From positions 1 to 64,000 of the forward strand of contig JACJYE010000003.1 in the NCBI GenBank assembly GCA_020636255.1: DNA of 64,000 nt, in the 5' to 3' direction. A program made the translations under genes and the position numbers. Shown here one piece after another: positions 16,899-25,589 of this stretch. Numbering within the stretch: position 1 is the first letter of the stretch; every line of letters starts with the position of its first letter. The stretch comes from Lewinellaceae bacterium (GTDB lineage Bacteria > Bacteroidota > Bacteroidia > Chitinophagales > Saprospiraceae). The notes under the pieces were generated by a model. It worked only from the letters and a program-made list of their open reading frames with translations, had not been told where the DNA came from and did no database searches.

Positions 16899-17411
16899 TG
16901 AAATAAAGGACAGATCAGTTTGAGATGCAAACCAATTGATATCTTTGAGTACCGGCTTTTTCAAGCCTTCGGTTTTTTATTTTTTAGTGTTGCCCGTCGT
17001 GTCAAACAGCGTTGTATCGTATTTACAGTTACAAATTTATGGCCTCGAAACAGGCTTGCAAAACCACGACGAGGGCTTAGTTTGGACTTCTAACAACAAC
17101 AACTTGCAAGCATCATTCCAAGCATTCAATCAAAAAAATTGTCGCAACAATATTTAAATACCTGAATTTAAGCACATTAACTCCAAAAAACATTCTAACT
17201 CCTAGCTGTTGACTGATTGATAAAAAATCATTTACTTTGGATTTCTAAGCACTGAAAATAATTTGATTTTTTTTAAAAAAAGTGCAACTTAATGCAGTAA
17301 ACGGCGTACATGCGCTCACTAACGGTCGTTTTTTATCAGTAAACGGCAAAGTACTCATGCGAGTGGATGGCCCGCAAAGGGAACGGCAGGCGCCAGATAA
17401 GGAACAAACAC

Positions 17412-18926
17412 ATGAAAAGCAAAGAAGACCTCTTCCAGCTCATACAGTCCATGTCCAAATCGGAAAAGCGCTATTTCACCCTCGACGCGCAGAAAAGTGG
17501 CCGGCGTTACAGCAAATACCTCGAGCTTTTTCAGGCGATCAACGAAATGGAAGCGTACGACGAGGATAAGATGCGGAAAAAATTCGGCCGGCACCTACCG
17601 TCCGACAAGTCTTACCTATACGAATCCATCCTGCGCAGCATGCGCGACTACCGCAGCTCAAAATCCAAAGCGGCGCAGATCAAGGAGCTGACGCTGGACG
17701 CCAGGTTCCTGTATGAGCGCGGCCTGTACGAACAGAGCGAAGAGCGCCTGATACAGGCCAAACAAATGGCCCACGACCTGGACGACCAGCTGGCGCTGCT
17801 GGAGATCACCCGCGAACAGCTCAACTTCGTATGGACCATGAAAAAGAAGGACTACGGGGCATCCATCGAAGGGCTGCTCGATGAAAAGGAAGACTATATC
17901 GACAATATCAACGAAGAACTGAAATACCTCTCGCTGGCCTATAAGCTGCAGATGGCCAAGAACGACCCCGAGCTTAAGCAGGACGAGGCCGCCATAGAAA
18001 CCGCCTTCCCCGCCGAAGGATTCCAGGAGCGCTACTTCCCGGCATCGGCCCACGCCCAGCGGCGCTTTCTGCAGAGCGCCGCTCAATACCACGACCTCAT
18101 CGAGGACTTCGACCGCGCCAACGGGCTCTATTTCCGCATGGTGGAATGGTGGGACCAGTTTCCGGCCATCAAAGAGGAGGAATACGTGCGCTATATCGCC
18201 GATGTATTCAACCTCCTGCATGCCAGTTACTCACAGAAAAAGTACCAGCAGTTCGAGAGCCTGCTGAAGCGGATAGAGCAGGAAAAACCGGGCAGCTACC
18301 ACGACCAGCGCCTCATCTTTAAACAGCTGACCAACTATAAGATCCTCTACCACATCAATTTCGGGATCTCTGAAGGCAGCGAGGCGCTTGTCCAACAGGT
18401 AGAGGAAGGCATGGCCGTCTATAAGCTCAACCCCGTCAGCCAGCTGATCATCGCCTTCAACCTGACGCTGCTGTTGTTCATCCTGGGCAAATTCAGCCTT
18501 TGCCAGCGATGGGCGGAGAAAGTGCTGCGCGATTACAACCGCACGATCAACAACCCCGATTTCCGCCTGGCGGCCAACCTGGTAAGCCTGCTGGCAGCCT
18601 ACGACAATTCCGATATCGACCGGCTCGATTCGGCCCTCAGGGCGTTTCAGCGCAGCCTGAAGCTGACGGCCAAAGAGGAGCGCAGCCAGTTTTTCAGCTC
18701 ATCGGCACAGCACATAAAACTACTGAGCAACACCACACAAAAACATACCCGGGCCATCCTGAAGGAATTCGAGGACAACATCAACGCCATACGCACTGCC
18801 GGCCAGGAAAGCATCCCTTTGGGGCTCGACGAGCTGGTGCTCGCCTGGATCAGAAGCCAGAAGGAAGGCAAAACCATGCGGGCCATCGTACGGGAGGCCG
18901 TCGGCAGCAATACTAATTCGGAATGA
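17412..18926 (+). CDS. Conserved hypothetical helical protein of Bacteroidota (KSEKRYF family)
   Basis: The ATG at 17412 gives MKSKEDLFQLIQSMSKSEKRYF and a 504-residue protein; an upstream in-frame ATG at 17367 would add 15 residues without support. The opening SMSKSEKRYF, with KYLELFQAI following, is a hallmark of an uncharacterised family I associate with Saprospiraceae-type genomes. The sequence is predicted helical throughout, with TPR-like pairs of helices and no signal peptide or membrane segment, so it should be cytoplasmic. No catalytic motif is seen. It converges with the heptad-repeat gene, with only 15 bases between the stops. I do not propose a function. Confidence 0.8.
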   Translation: MKSKEDLFQLIQSMSKSEKRYFTLDAQKSGRRYSKYLELFQAINEMEAYDEDKMRKKFGRHLPSDKSYLYESILRSMRDYRSSKSKAAQIKELTLDARFLYERGLYEQSEERLIQAKQMAHDLDDQLALLEITREQLNFVWTMKKKDYGASIEGLLDEKEDYIDNINEELKYLSLAYKLQMAKNDPELKQDEAAIETAFPAEGFQERYFPASAHAQRRFLQSAAQYHDLIEDFDRANGLYFRMVEWWDQFPAIKEEEYVRYIADVFNLLHASYSQKKYQQFESLLKRIEQEKPGSYHDQRLIFKQLTNYKILYHINFGISEGSEALVQQVEEGMAVYKLNPVSQLIIAFNLTLLLFILGKFSLCQRWAEKVLRDYNRTINNPDFRLAANLVSLLAAYDNSDIDRLDSALRAFQRSLKLTAKEERSQFFSSSAQHIKLLSNTTQKHTRAILKEFEDNINAIRTAGQESIPLGLDELVLAWIRSQKEGKTMRAIVREAVGSNTNSE

Positions 18927-18941
18927 CCCCGGCTTTAGGGG

Positions 18942-19640
18942 TTATTGCTGCCCCCCGCCTTCTGTAGTGGCCTGTTCCCTGCCCTTTTTCACGCTTTCTT
19001 CCAGCTGGCGCAGCTTCTCCTCGGCCTTCCGGATATGCTCTTCGCGTTGTTGGGCTTCCTCTTCCGTTATTTTGTTATCCTTTTTATCCTGTTCCAGTTT
19101 AGCCTTGGCTTTAGCGATCTTCTCCTTGCCATGGGCTATTTCGGCTTCTCCCGCTTCAAGCCGCGATTTGGCCTCTTTTTCTTTGAGCTCGCGTTGCTGG
19201 CGAGCTTCTTCTGCCCGGGCCTGGCCGAACTCACGCCCTTCCATTTCACCCTTATCCTTTCCGTAGGCCTTGCCTTCATTGGCCTTCTCCATCTCCTTAT
19301 CCGCCTTCCTCATTTCCTTATCAGCTTTCTCCATCTGTTTATCAGCGTCACGCATTTCCTTATCAGCTTTCTCCATCTGCTTATCAGCGTCACGCATCTC
19401 CTTGTCCGCTTTCTCCATTTTCTCATTCCTCTCTTTATCGGCTTTTTCCATTTTCCGATCCACCTTTTGCGTCTCCTTGTCCGCTTTTCGCATTTCCTTA
19501 TCGGCTTTCTTCATCTCTTTTTCCATCTTCACCTCTTCCTGTTTCTCTTTTCCTTTGCCTTGCTGGGCGTACAGGCTCACGGTAAAAGTGCACATAAAGC
19601 TCAATGCGAATAGTGCTACAAAGCATTTTTTACTTTTCAT
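18942..19640 (-). CDS. Exported heptad-repeat coiled-coil protein
   Basis: A signal peptide (residues 1-25, ending SLYAQ) precedes an almost entirely charged 200-residue helix. From about residue 37 to 115 it consists of 7-residue repeats alternating MEKADKE and MRDADKQ, a clear heptad pattern, followed by an AEEARQQRELKEKEAKSRL-type coiled coil. The C-terminus is short and Gln/Gly-rich. There is no anchor or lipobox, so a soluble periplasmic filament or spacer is plausible. The repeat is low-complexity, and similarity to other coiled-coil proteins would be expected by chance. It is convergent with the 17412 gene and starts divergently from the CrtC-like gene. Confidence 0.75.
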   Translation of the reverse strand: MKSKKCFVALFALSFMCTFTVSLYAQQGKGKEKQEEVKMEKEMKKADKEMRKADKETQKVDRKMEKADKERNEKMEKADKEMRDADKQMEKADKEMRDADKQMEKADKEMRKADKEMEKANEGKAYGKDKGEMEGREFGQARAEEARQQRELKEKEAKSRLEAGEAEIAHGKEKIAKAKAKLEQDKKDNKITEEEAQQREEHIRKAEEKLRQLEESVKKGREQATTEGGGQQ

Positions 19641-19850
19641 GATCAGCGTGTTTATGGTTATACGATTATTCGTTCTCTTCTCCGGCCCCTAAATATAAGT
19701 TGTTTGCACACCGGTTTCAACCATTTCCCCAACCGTCGAAAAAAGTTGTCTTTGGACGGAAGCAGCATGCTGCGGCCAGATCGAGGAAGGCTCCGAGCTG
19801 CATTTTGGCCGGGGTTTCGTAATTTGCCGGCCACAAAACCCATATACATC

Positions 19851-21479
19851 ATGAAGGCCTATCGCTGTTACCTATTGCTGTTGACCGCACTGTTACTACT
19901 GCCTGAGCTAAGCAAGGCCCAGTCGTGGAAAGCCTATCCGTACCACCAGCCCGGCAGTGTCCTGGATTTTCCGAATGACGAAGGTTACCATCCCGGCGAG
20001 CCCATCGAGTGGTGGTATACCAACGCCAGGCTTACCGGTTTGGAAACCGGCGCCGATTACTCGTTCATGCTCACCTATTTCCACTATCCGGCCCTGGGGT
20101 TTGACGGTTTTCGCATCTTCAATATTGCCAATGACGATACCGGAGCATTCTATGACGAGACCCGCCCCGTAAGCTACCCGGTGCTGGCCCAGGATCACCT
20201 GGAAATACAGGCCAGTGTAGGCCTGGGCGGACAGGAAAGCTGGGTTACGAAAAGGGATACACAGGGGCAGCTTATCCCCTTCGAATACCACCTTTCGGCC
20301 AGCGGGGCCAATGGCGCTATAGCGCTCGACTACAAAGCCCTCAAGGCGCCGCTCATGGTAGGGGGGACGGGTTTCCTCTACCAGGGGCTGAACAACTACA
20401 CCTATTACTATTCGTTAACCGCTATAGAAGTAACGGGAACCCTCACTTTCCAGGGCTTCAGCGAGCCCGTCAGCGGCATCGCCTGGGTAGACCGGCAGTA
20501 CGGCGATTTCAACCCGAATACCGGTGAGCCTTATGAGTGGTTCAGCTTACAACTGGACAATGGTTTGGACATCAACCTTTGGAATATCTTCACTGACGAC
20601 AGGCAGGTGCCCGATACGGCCACCTACCGCATTTTCACGGCCTATATCGATGACTCCACCAACATAGCCAGCTCCGATTTCGAATTACAGCGCCTGGCAT
20701 ACGCCTGGATGCCCGACAATTCGGTATGTTATGCCCGGCAATGGCGGCTCACGGCCGCCGCCCCGGAGATCGACCTGCTGCTCACCACCCTGCATTCCGA
20801 TCAGGAAGTGGCCTTGCCTTTCCGCTTTTATGAAGGGGCCATAGACATAGAGGGTACGGTTGGCGGGCAGCCCGTAAGCGGCCAGGGCTTTGCCGAGCTG
20901 TTGCATCAGTACGAGCACCCGCAACTGGCCATCCTCAACCCTGCTACCGGCATGGCCTGGGACCCCGCCTCGCAGCCCATCCTATGGCAGCTGCTCAACC
21001 CCGATGACGGCCGCCCGATCACGTATGATATTGCCTTGAGCAACGACGACAAGCAAACCTGGCAGGACATAGCGGAGGGCCTGACAGCTACGGAATACCT
21101 GTGGGATGCTACCGGATGGCCCAACGATTCGCTGTACTGGTTCCGCATCAGCGGCTCCTCAATTGACGGTACGCTAGTGGGTACGGTAGAGACAGATATG
21201 CCCTATGCCATCATTACAGGGCTTGAAGGCCCTAATGTGCAGGACGGAGAGGCCAGGATATTCCCCAACCCGGCATCCCACAAGCTCACCATAGGCATGG
21301 ATGGCGCGGCTGAGCGCCTGCAGCTGCGCCTGCTCGATGCCCGGGGCCGCGCGCTGAGGAACACCTCCGGTTTGCAGCCGGTAGAATGGGATGTATCAGG
21401 CCTGCCGGCGGGGGTGTATTGGGTGGAGATCCGCCAACCCGGCCGCGTACAGACGAAGAAGCTGTCTATTTCGAGATAG
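19851..21479 (+). CDS. CrtC/lipocalin-like (carotenoid 1,2-hydratase-type) secreted protein with T9SS sorting domain
   Basis: The start at 19851 gives a signal peptide (MKAYRCYLLLLTALLLLPEL, ending SKAQ) and a 542-residue product; a frame extension to 19704 is not supported. Residues about 25-350 match the double-lipocalin fold of hydroxyneurosporene synthase/AttH proteins: GEPIEWWYTNARL, FMLTYFHYP, then WVDRQYGDF and EWFSLQLDNG. A fibronectin-like segment follows, and the last 80 residues are a T9SS tail with IFPNPASHKL and LPAGVYWVEI. The lipocalin domain would bind or hydrate a lipophilic molecule outside the cell. No carotenoid genes are near, so an enzymatic role in carotenoid synthesis is doubtful. 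The same lipocalin fold with a sorting domain is unusual. Confidence 0.82.
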   Translation: MKAYRCYLLLLTALLLLPELSKAQSWKAYPYHQPGSVLDFPNDEGYHPGEPIEWWYTNARLTGLETGADYSFMLTYFHYPALGFDGFRIFNIANDDTGAFYDETRPVSYPVLAQDHLEIQASVGLGGQESWVTKRDTQGQLIPFEYHLSASGANGAIALDYKALKAPLMVGGTGFLYQGLNNYTYYYSLTAIEVTGTLTFQGFSEPVSGIAWVDRQYGDFNPNTGEPYEWFSLQLDNGLDINLWNIFTDDRQVPDTATYRIFTAYIDDSTNIASSDFELQRLAYAWMPDNSVCYARQWRLTAAAPEIDLLLTTLHSDQEVALPFRFYEGAIDIEGTVGGQPVSGQGFAELLHQYEHPQLAILNPATGMAWDPASQPILWQLLNPDDGRPITYDIALSNDDKQTWQDIAEGLTATEYLWDATGWPNDSLYWFRISGSSIDGTLVGTVETDMPYAIITGLEGPNVQDGEARIFPNPASHKLTIGMDGAAERLQLRLLDARGRALRNTSGLQPVEWDVSGLPAGVYWVEIRQPGRVQTKKLSISR

Positions 21480-21505
21480 GCGTATATCCTATCCACGTCC
21501 TTTAC

Positions 21506-23368
21506 TCACACCCTTTCCGGCTCCAGCCCCCACTTTTCCGGGGAGCGCCATAGTGCGGACAGCAGTAGTTCGCGCATGAAGAAAAATTCTTTGGGCAGTT
21601 TGTCATAACCCTTGGCGAAGAGTTCTTCGTGGGCGATGATCTCCTGTTTCCAGCTCTCGCGATCGACGATCATGATCTTTTCGAAGTCCTCGATGGTGAA
21701 GTCCTCCATGCCGGCCCAGTCCATGTCCTTGTAGCGGGGCATCCAGCCGATGGGGCTTTCCACGCCGGAAGAGCGCCCTTTGGAGCGGTTGATGATCCAC
21801 TTCAGCACGCGCATGTTCTCGCCGAATCCGGGCCAGAGGAAGTTGCCGTCCTTGTCCTTGCGGAACCAGTTGACACCAAATATACGGGGCGGGTTGGGCA
21901 GGTCGCGGCCGAACTGCAGCCATTGGTTGAAGTAATCGCTCATGTGGTACCCCATGAAGGGCAGCATGGCGAAGGGGTCGCGGCGCACCTGGCCGATATT
22001 GCCAAAAGCGGCTGCGGTCATCTCCGAGCCCATGGTCGCGGCCAGGTAGACGCCGAAGTTCCAGTTGAAAGCCTGATAGACCAGAGGCACCGTGGTGCTC
22101 CGGCGGCCGCCGAAGATAAACGCAGCGATGGGCACCCCGTTGGGGTTTTCCCAGTCGGGGTCGATGACGGGGTTTTGGCTGGATGGCGCTGTAAAGCGCG
22201 CGTTGGGGTGGGCGGCAGGTTTGCCGCTATTGGGATCCCAGGGCTTGCCCTGCCAGTCGGTCAGGCCTGCCGGCGGTTCTTTAGTAAGCCCTTCCCACCA
22301 TACGTCGCCATCCGAAGTAACGGCAACGTTGGTAAAGATGGTGTTACTACTGATCGTTTCTATGGCGCTGGGGTTGGTCTTGGCATTGGTGCCCGGCGCT
22401 ACGCCGAAATAACCGGCTTCGGGGTTGATGGCGTAGAGCTTACCGCTTGCGCCCTTATGTATCCAGGCGATATCGTCGCCAACGGTAGTGACTTTCCAGC
22501 CGCCCATTGCTTTGGGCGGGATGAGCATAGCGAAGTTGGTCTTGCCGCAGGCGCTGGGAAAAGCAGCGGCGACATAAGATTTCTCTCCTTCCGGCGACTC
22601 GGCGCCCAGGATGAGCATGTGTTCGGCCAGCCAGCCCTCTTCGCGGGCCATGGTGGTGGCGATGCGCAGGGCCAGGCATTTTTTGCCCAGCAGGGCATTG
22701 CCGCCGTAACCGCTGCCATAAGAGACGATGAGCCGGTCTTCGGGGAAGTGGGTGATGTATTTTACTGTGGGGTTACAAGGCCAGGTAACGTCTTCCTGGC
22801 CCCGCTCCAGAGGAGCGCCGACCGAGTGGACGCATTTTACGTATTCGCCATTGTTCATTGCTTCCAGGGCGGGCGTGCCCATGCGCGTCATGATGCGCAT
22901 ATTGACCACCACGTATTCCGAGTCGGTCAGCTGAACGCCATACCTCGAGAAGGGCGAGCCCAGTGGCCCCATGCAAAACGGGATGACGTACATATTGCGG
23001 CCCCGCATACAGCCTTCCATGAGGCCCTCCAGGATAGCTTTCATCTCTTTGGGGTCCATCCAGTTGTTGGTCGGCCCGGCATCTTCCTTGCGGCGGCTGT
23101 TGATAAAGGTGCGGTCTTCTACGCGGGCCACGTCACTCGGGTCGCTGAAGCAGGCATAACTGTTGGGGCGCTTTTCGGGGTTGAGGCTGATAAAGGTCCC
23201 TTTTTCTACCAGTAAGTCCAGTAAGCGCTGATTTTCTGCTTCAGAACCGTCGCACCAGTGCACCTGATCAGGTTGCAGAAAGGCGGTCATTTTATCGACC
23301 CATTCACGCAATTCCTGTTGAGTGTCATTGGGTTGCCCCTGAAGCGGGAAGGTTGTTTGTTGGAACAT
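21506..23368 (-). CDS. pckG: Phosphoenolpyruvate carboxykinase (GTP)
   Basis: The 620-residue protein has the size and motifs of GTP-dependent PEPCK. FPSACGKTNFAML (about residues 270-282) contains the P-loop and the reactive Cys274 typical of the GTP class. The GYGGNALLGKKCLALRIA segment and FIFGGRR also match. It converts oxaloacetate and GTP to phosphoenolpyruvate, CO2 and GDP in gluconeogenesis, in the cytoplasm. The ATP-dependent enzyme (pckA) has a different sequence, so the class assignment is firm. The gene is monocistronic: it converges with the CrtC-like gene, 26 bases apart, and starts divergently from a secreted protein. No truncation or missing key residue was seen. Confidence 0.96.
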   Translation of the reverse strand: MFQQTTFPLQGQPNDTQQELREWVDKMTAFLQPDQVHWCDGSEAENQRLLDLLVEKGTFISLNPEKRPNSYACFSDPSDVARVEDRTFINSRRKEDAGPTNNWMDPKEMKAILEGLMEGCMRGRNMYVIPFCMGPLGSPFSRYGVQLTDSEYVVVNMRIMTRMGTPALEAMNNGEYVKCVHSVGAPLERGQEDVTWPCNPTVKYITHFPEDRLIVSYGSGYGGNALLGKKCLALRIATTMAREEGWLAEHMLILGAESPEGEKSYVAAAFPSACGKTNFAMLIPPKAMGGWKVTTVGDDIAWIHKGASGKLYAINPEAGYFGVAPGTNAKTNPSAIETISSNTIFTNVAVTSDGDVWWEGLTKEPPAGLTDWQGKPWDPNSGKPAAHPNARFTAPSSQNPVIDPDWENPNGVPIAAFIFGGRRSTTVPLVYQAFNWNFGVYLAATMGSEMTAAAFGNIGQVRRDPFAMLPFMGYHMSDYFNQWLQFGRDLPNPPRIFGVNWFRKDKDGNFLWPGFGENMRVLKWIINRSKGRSSGVESPIGWMPRYKDMDWAGMEDFTIEDFEKIMIVDRESWKQEIIAHEELFAKGYDKLPKEFFFMRELLLSALWRSPEKWGLEPERV

Positions 23369-23600
23369 AATGGCAAAAGTTTGTTTTCAGGGCACAAGAT
23401 AGGCAAAATGAGGGCAGGGGCCGGCGAGAATTAATATTTTTCTGGATAGCAGTTTTCATTGGGTGGAAGAAGAAATTTGCAGCATCCGGGATGACGCTTA
23501 TCCCGCGCAACTTATTTCTGTACATCCACCGACAATGTGGCCGTATCGCCTGAATGCCTGGCCCGGGTAAGCTAAATTGATACCCATTAAAATTACTGTT

Positions 23601-24512
23601 ATGACGCGTTATGGCTTATTGTTGATGCCTTTCTTTTTCTGGTTACGTGCACTATCTATTGCTCAACCTAACCCGCCTCCGCCTAAAATGGTAGATGAGA
23701 ACAACCAATGGAACGTCCTTTTTTCATCGGGTCCGGCATACTCTAACTATCGAACCCTGGCCTTCAAATTTCAGGATACCCTGCATATTGGCGGGCAGGT
23801 GTACCATAAACTTTGGAGCACGTACGACACCCTGGCGCTTTCGGGGTTTAGCTTCACCGGTGCGTATCGGCAAGAGCAAGGCAAGGTTTTTCAGTGGAAC
23901 TCGTTTAATAATACGGAAAATCTGGCTTTCGACTTTTCACTAACCCCCGGAGATACCTTCATAATAGAGCCAAACATCTCTCTTGTCGTACAAGCCATCG
24001 ACACGGTATTCCTCCTCAATGGGCAGGGGCGAAAACGGTTAGAGCTGAACCTGGCTAATAACAGCTGGGATGCTGTCTACTGGATTGAAGGCATAGGCGG
24101 TACCACTGGAGTCTTTAACCCCTCGAGCGCTTTCATTTTCGATAGCGACAACCGACTCATGTGTTTTTCCCAGAACGGTGAGCTTCAGTATTTCACAGGC
24201 GCCTCAGGTGATGGCCCAGTCTGTGTTTACCATTCTACAGGCATTTCCGAAGAAGAGATCGCGGAAGGCTCCTGGTCCGTTTTTCCCAACCCTGCCTGCA
24301 ACCAGCTCTTTCTGCAAGGCCGTAAGGCCTTTTCCCAACCGGCAGCATTTCTGCTATACCATTCCACCGGCCAGTTGCTGGAGCGCAAGGACAGCAAAGC
24401 AGGAGATTCCCGACTAGAGTGGGACATCAGCGCGCTTGCTCCCGGACTATATTTTCTCCATATACGGCAGAAAAGGCAGGCAGTTCAGATGGTGGGTTTT
24501 GTAAAACGATGA
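23601..24512 (+). CDS. Secreted protein with T9SS C-terminal sorting domain, function unknown
   Basis: The ATG at 23601 (MTRYGLLLMPFFFWLRALSI) starts a signal peptide ending near AQPNP. The mature region of about 200 residues is beta-rich and has the pattern of Bacteroidota proteins that follow GGQVYHKLW with a YRQEQGKVFQW strand. These are usually annotated only as T9SS type A sorting domain proteins. The C-terminus holds VFPNPACNQLFL, LLYHSTGQLLER and LAPGLYFLHI, the three conserved parts of the sorting domain. The 303-residue product should be surface-exposed or released. No catalytic motif is visible. It is divergent from pckG. Confidence 0.8.
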   Translation: MTRYGLLLMPFFFWLRALSIAQPNPPPPKMVDENNQWNVLFSSGPAYSNYRTLAFKFQDTLHIGGQVYHKLWSTYDTLALSGFSFTGAYRQEQGKVFQWNSFNNTENLAFDFSLTPGDTFIIEPNISLVVQAIDTVFLLNGQGRKRLELNLANNSWDAVYWIEGIGGTTGVFNPSSAFIFDSDNRLMCFSQNGELQYFTGASGDGPVCVYHSTGISEEEIAEGSWSVFPNPACNQLFLQGRKAFSQPAAFLLYHSTGQLLERKDSKAGDSRLEWDISALAPGLYFLHIRQKRQAVQMVGFVKR

Positions 24513-24615
24513 GGCCTGGTTTCCGGAGATTAAGCGATAGCGGGAATTGTTATTATGATAAATTTCATGTAAATTCCCTACATATTTATTATTCACCGAA
24601 AAACCATAATCAACC

Positions 24616-24888
24616 ATGGCAAAAAAGTATTATTTGGCCACCGTTTCCTGGGATCTCAACCAGAATATCCCGGCGCCTATTCCCAGCGGGTTCAGATGGA
24701 AAGCCAGCAAGAGCATTTACATGCGCCTCGAAGCGCCGCCAACCTATGGCCTGATCCTCAAACTGTCCCTCCTTCGCGGGGCATCCAAGGACGGCTTCCG
24801 GGTGGAATCGCTCAGCGAAGTGCCGGACAACTTCCGCCAACCCTGGACGGATGTGGACGTTTTTGAAGAAGGCATCACGGATATGTAG
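24616..24888 (+). CDS. Small hypothetical protein
   Basis: This 90-residue protein starts MAKKYYLATVSWDLNQN and ends FEEGITDM, with no signal peptide, membrane segment or recognisable domain. It is preceded by an AT-rich stretch with a near-consensus TAAATTTC box about 60 bases upstream of the ATG, and followed after 37 bases by a strong terminator hairpin. This supports a separate small transcription unit. Codon use matches flanking genes. I do not recognise a family. Confidence 0.6.
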   Translation: MAKKYYLATVSWDLNQNIPAPIPSGFRWKASKSIYMRLEAPPTYGLILKLSLLRGASKDGFRVESLSEVPDNFRQPWTDVDVFEEGITDM

Positions 24889-24924
24889 ATCCCTGCCTCG
24901 CAGTACCTAAATCCTGAAAAGTAT

Positions 24925-24961
24925 TACAAAGGCCATTCCTTTAGGAATGGCCTTTGTATTT
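24925..24961. terminator. Intrinsic terminator downstream of the 90-residue protein gene
   Basis: TACAAAGGCCATTCC and GGAATGGCCTTTGTA make a perfect 15-base stem with a 3-base centre, followed by TTTT shortly after. It sits between the plus-strand small gene and the convergent minus-strand lipoprotein gene, and could serve both directions. Confidence 0.75.
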
Positions 24962-25076
24962 TAGCGGCCCCGCGCCTTCAGCCCCGACACCCGTAGAAGG
25001 TTCTTCCGGCAGGAGTAGAAATGTCGCCCTAAGCTAAAACCTGCTCCAAGCAGAAGCTTAGAGGTACGGGTACGGG

Positions 25077-25589
25077 TTACTGCCATTCATGCGCGACCAT
25101 TGCCTGGAAAGCTATGGACTTGGAGTCTTCCAGCCCGACGCCGGTGATCACCAGGCTGGCCTCTTTGAAGAGAATAATAAAAGTTGAGGGATAGGCCTTA
25201 TGCTCGCCCGGGAACCAGGCCATGGGGTATTTCGCGTCGCCCACCAGTTCGTAGTCGGCGCCGGTGTTGCGTTCTTTCCACTCATCGGCAAGGGCCTGCA
25301 GCTGTGCGGCATCGCGGGGCGTACGGGGCGGCAACACGTAGATGCCCAGGTATTCCTCCAGGCTGTGCGCAGGCAGGGTATAGGTACAGGCCGACACCTC
25401 TCCTACCCCCGCATTGGCCGGCGTCGGGTTCTTGACCGATTCGCGTAAGATATCCTGGAGGTTTACCACCGGCACCAGGTCGCAGGCCGCCGGCAGGTTG
25501 TAGGACTTGCCCTGGCCCGGGCCCGTACCGTTGCAGGCACCCAGCGTAAGCAGGCCAATAACGCTAAACAGACAGATTATTTTCATCAT
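25077..25589 (-). CDS. Small outer-envelope lipoprotein, function unknown
   Basis: The 170-residue product begins MMKIICLFSVIGLLTLGAC, a lipoprotein signal peptide with lipobox LGAC (Cys19). The mature domain has an early Cys pair (ACDLVP and SACTYTLP), reminiscent of DUF3558-like small lipoproteins, but I cannot assign it firmly. Its start overlaps the stop of the tlyA gene by four bases (ATGA), which indicates translational coupling and co-transcription with tlyA. The second Met could equally be the start. Nothing suggests an enzymatic site. Confidence 0.75.
   Translation of the reverse strand: MMKIICLFSVIGLLTLGACNGTGPGQGKSYNLPAACDLVPVVNLQDILRESVKNPTPANAGVGEVSACTYTLPAHSLEEYLGIYVLPPRTPRDAAQLQALADEWKERNTGADYELVGDAKYPMAWFPGEHKAYPSTFIILFKEASLVITGVGLEDSKSIAFQAMVAHEWQ

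Larger units (their letters stand above)
16005..17411. other. Gene-poor region with several hairpins
   Basis: About 1.4 kb between divergent genes contains no frame I can defend as a gene. It holds a dispersed palindrome (16297-16359), a clear minus-strand intrinsic terminator (16368-16406) without an evident gene, and another hairpin at 16854-16898. From about 16930 to 17300 the sequence becomes visibly AT-rich and runs up to the start of the 17412 gene. A minus-strand frame at 16525-16758 (77 codons) has no recognisable features. Confidence 0.6.

Noticed and set aside
16525..16964. Short frames at 16525-16758 (minus), 16654-16923 (plus) and 16773-16964 (minus)
   Set aside because: They have no recognisable domain, signal or start context, and overlap each other and a hairpin; kept only as a question linked to the orphan terminator.
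21629..23215. 528-codon plus-strand frame opposite pckG
   Set aside because: It lies wholly antisense to an unambiguous GTP-PEPCK; the translation is compositionally biased and without motifs.
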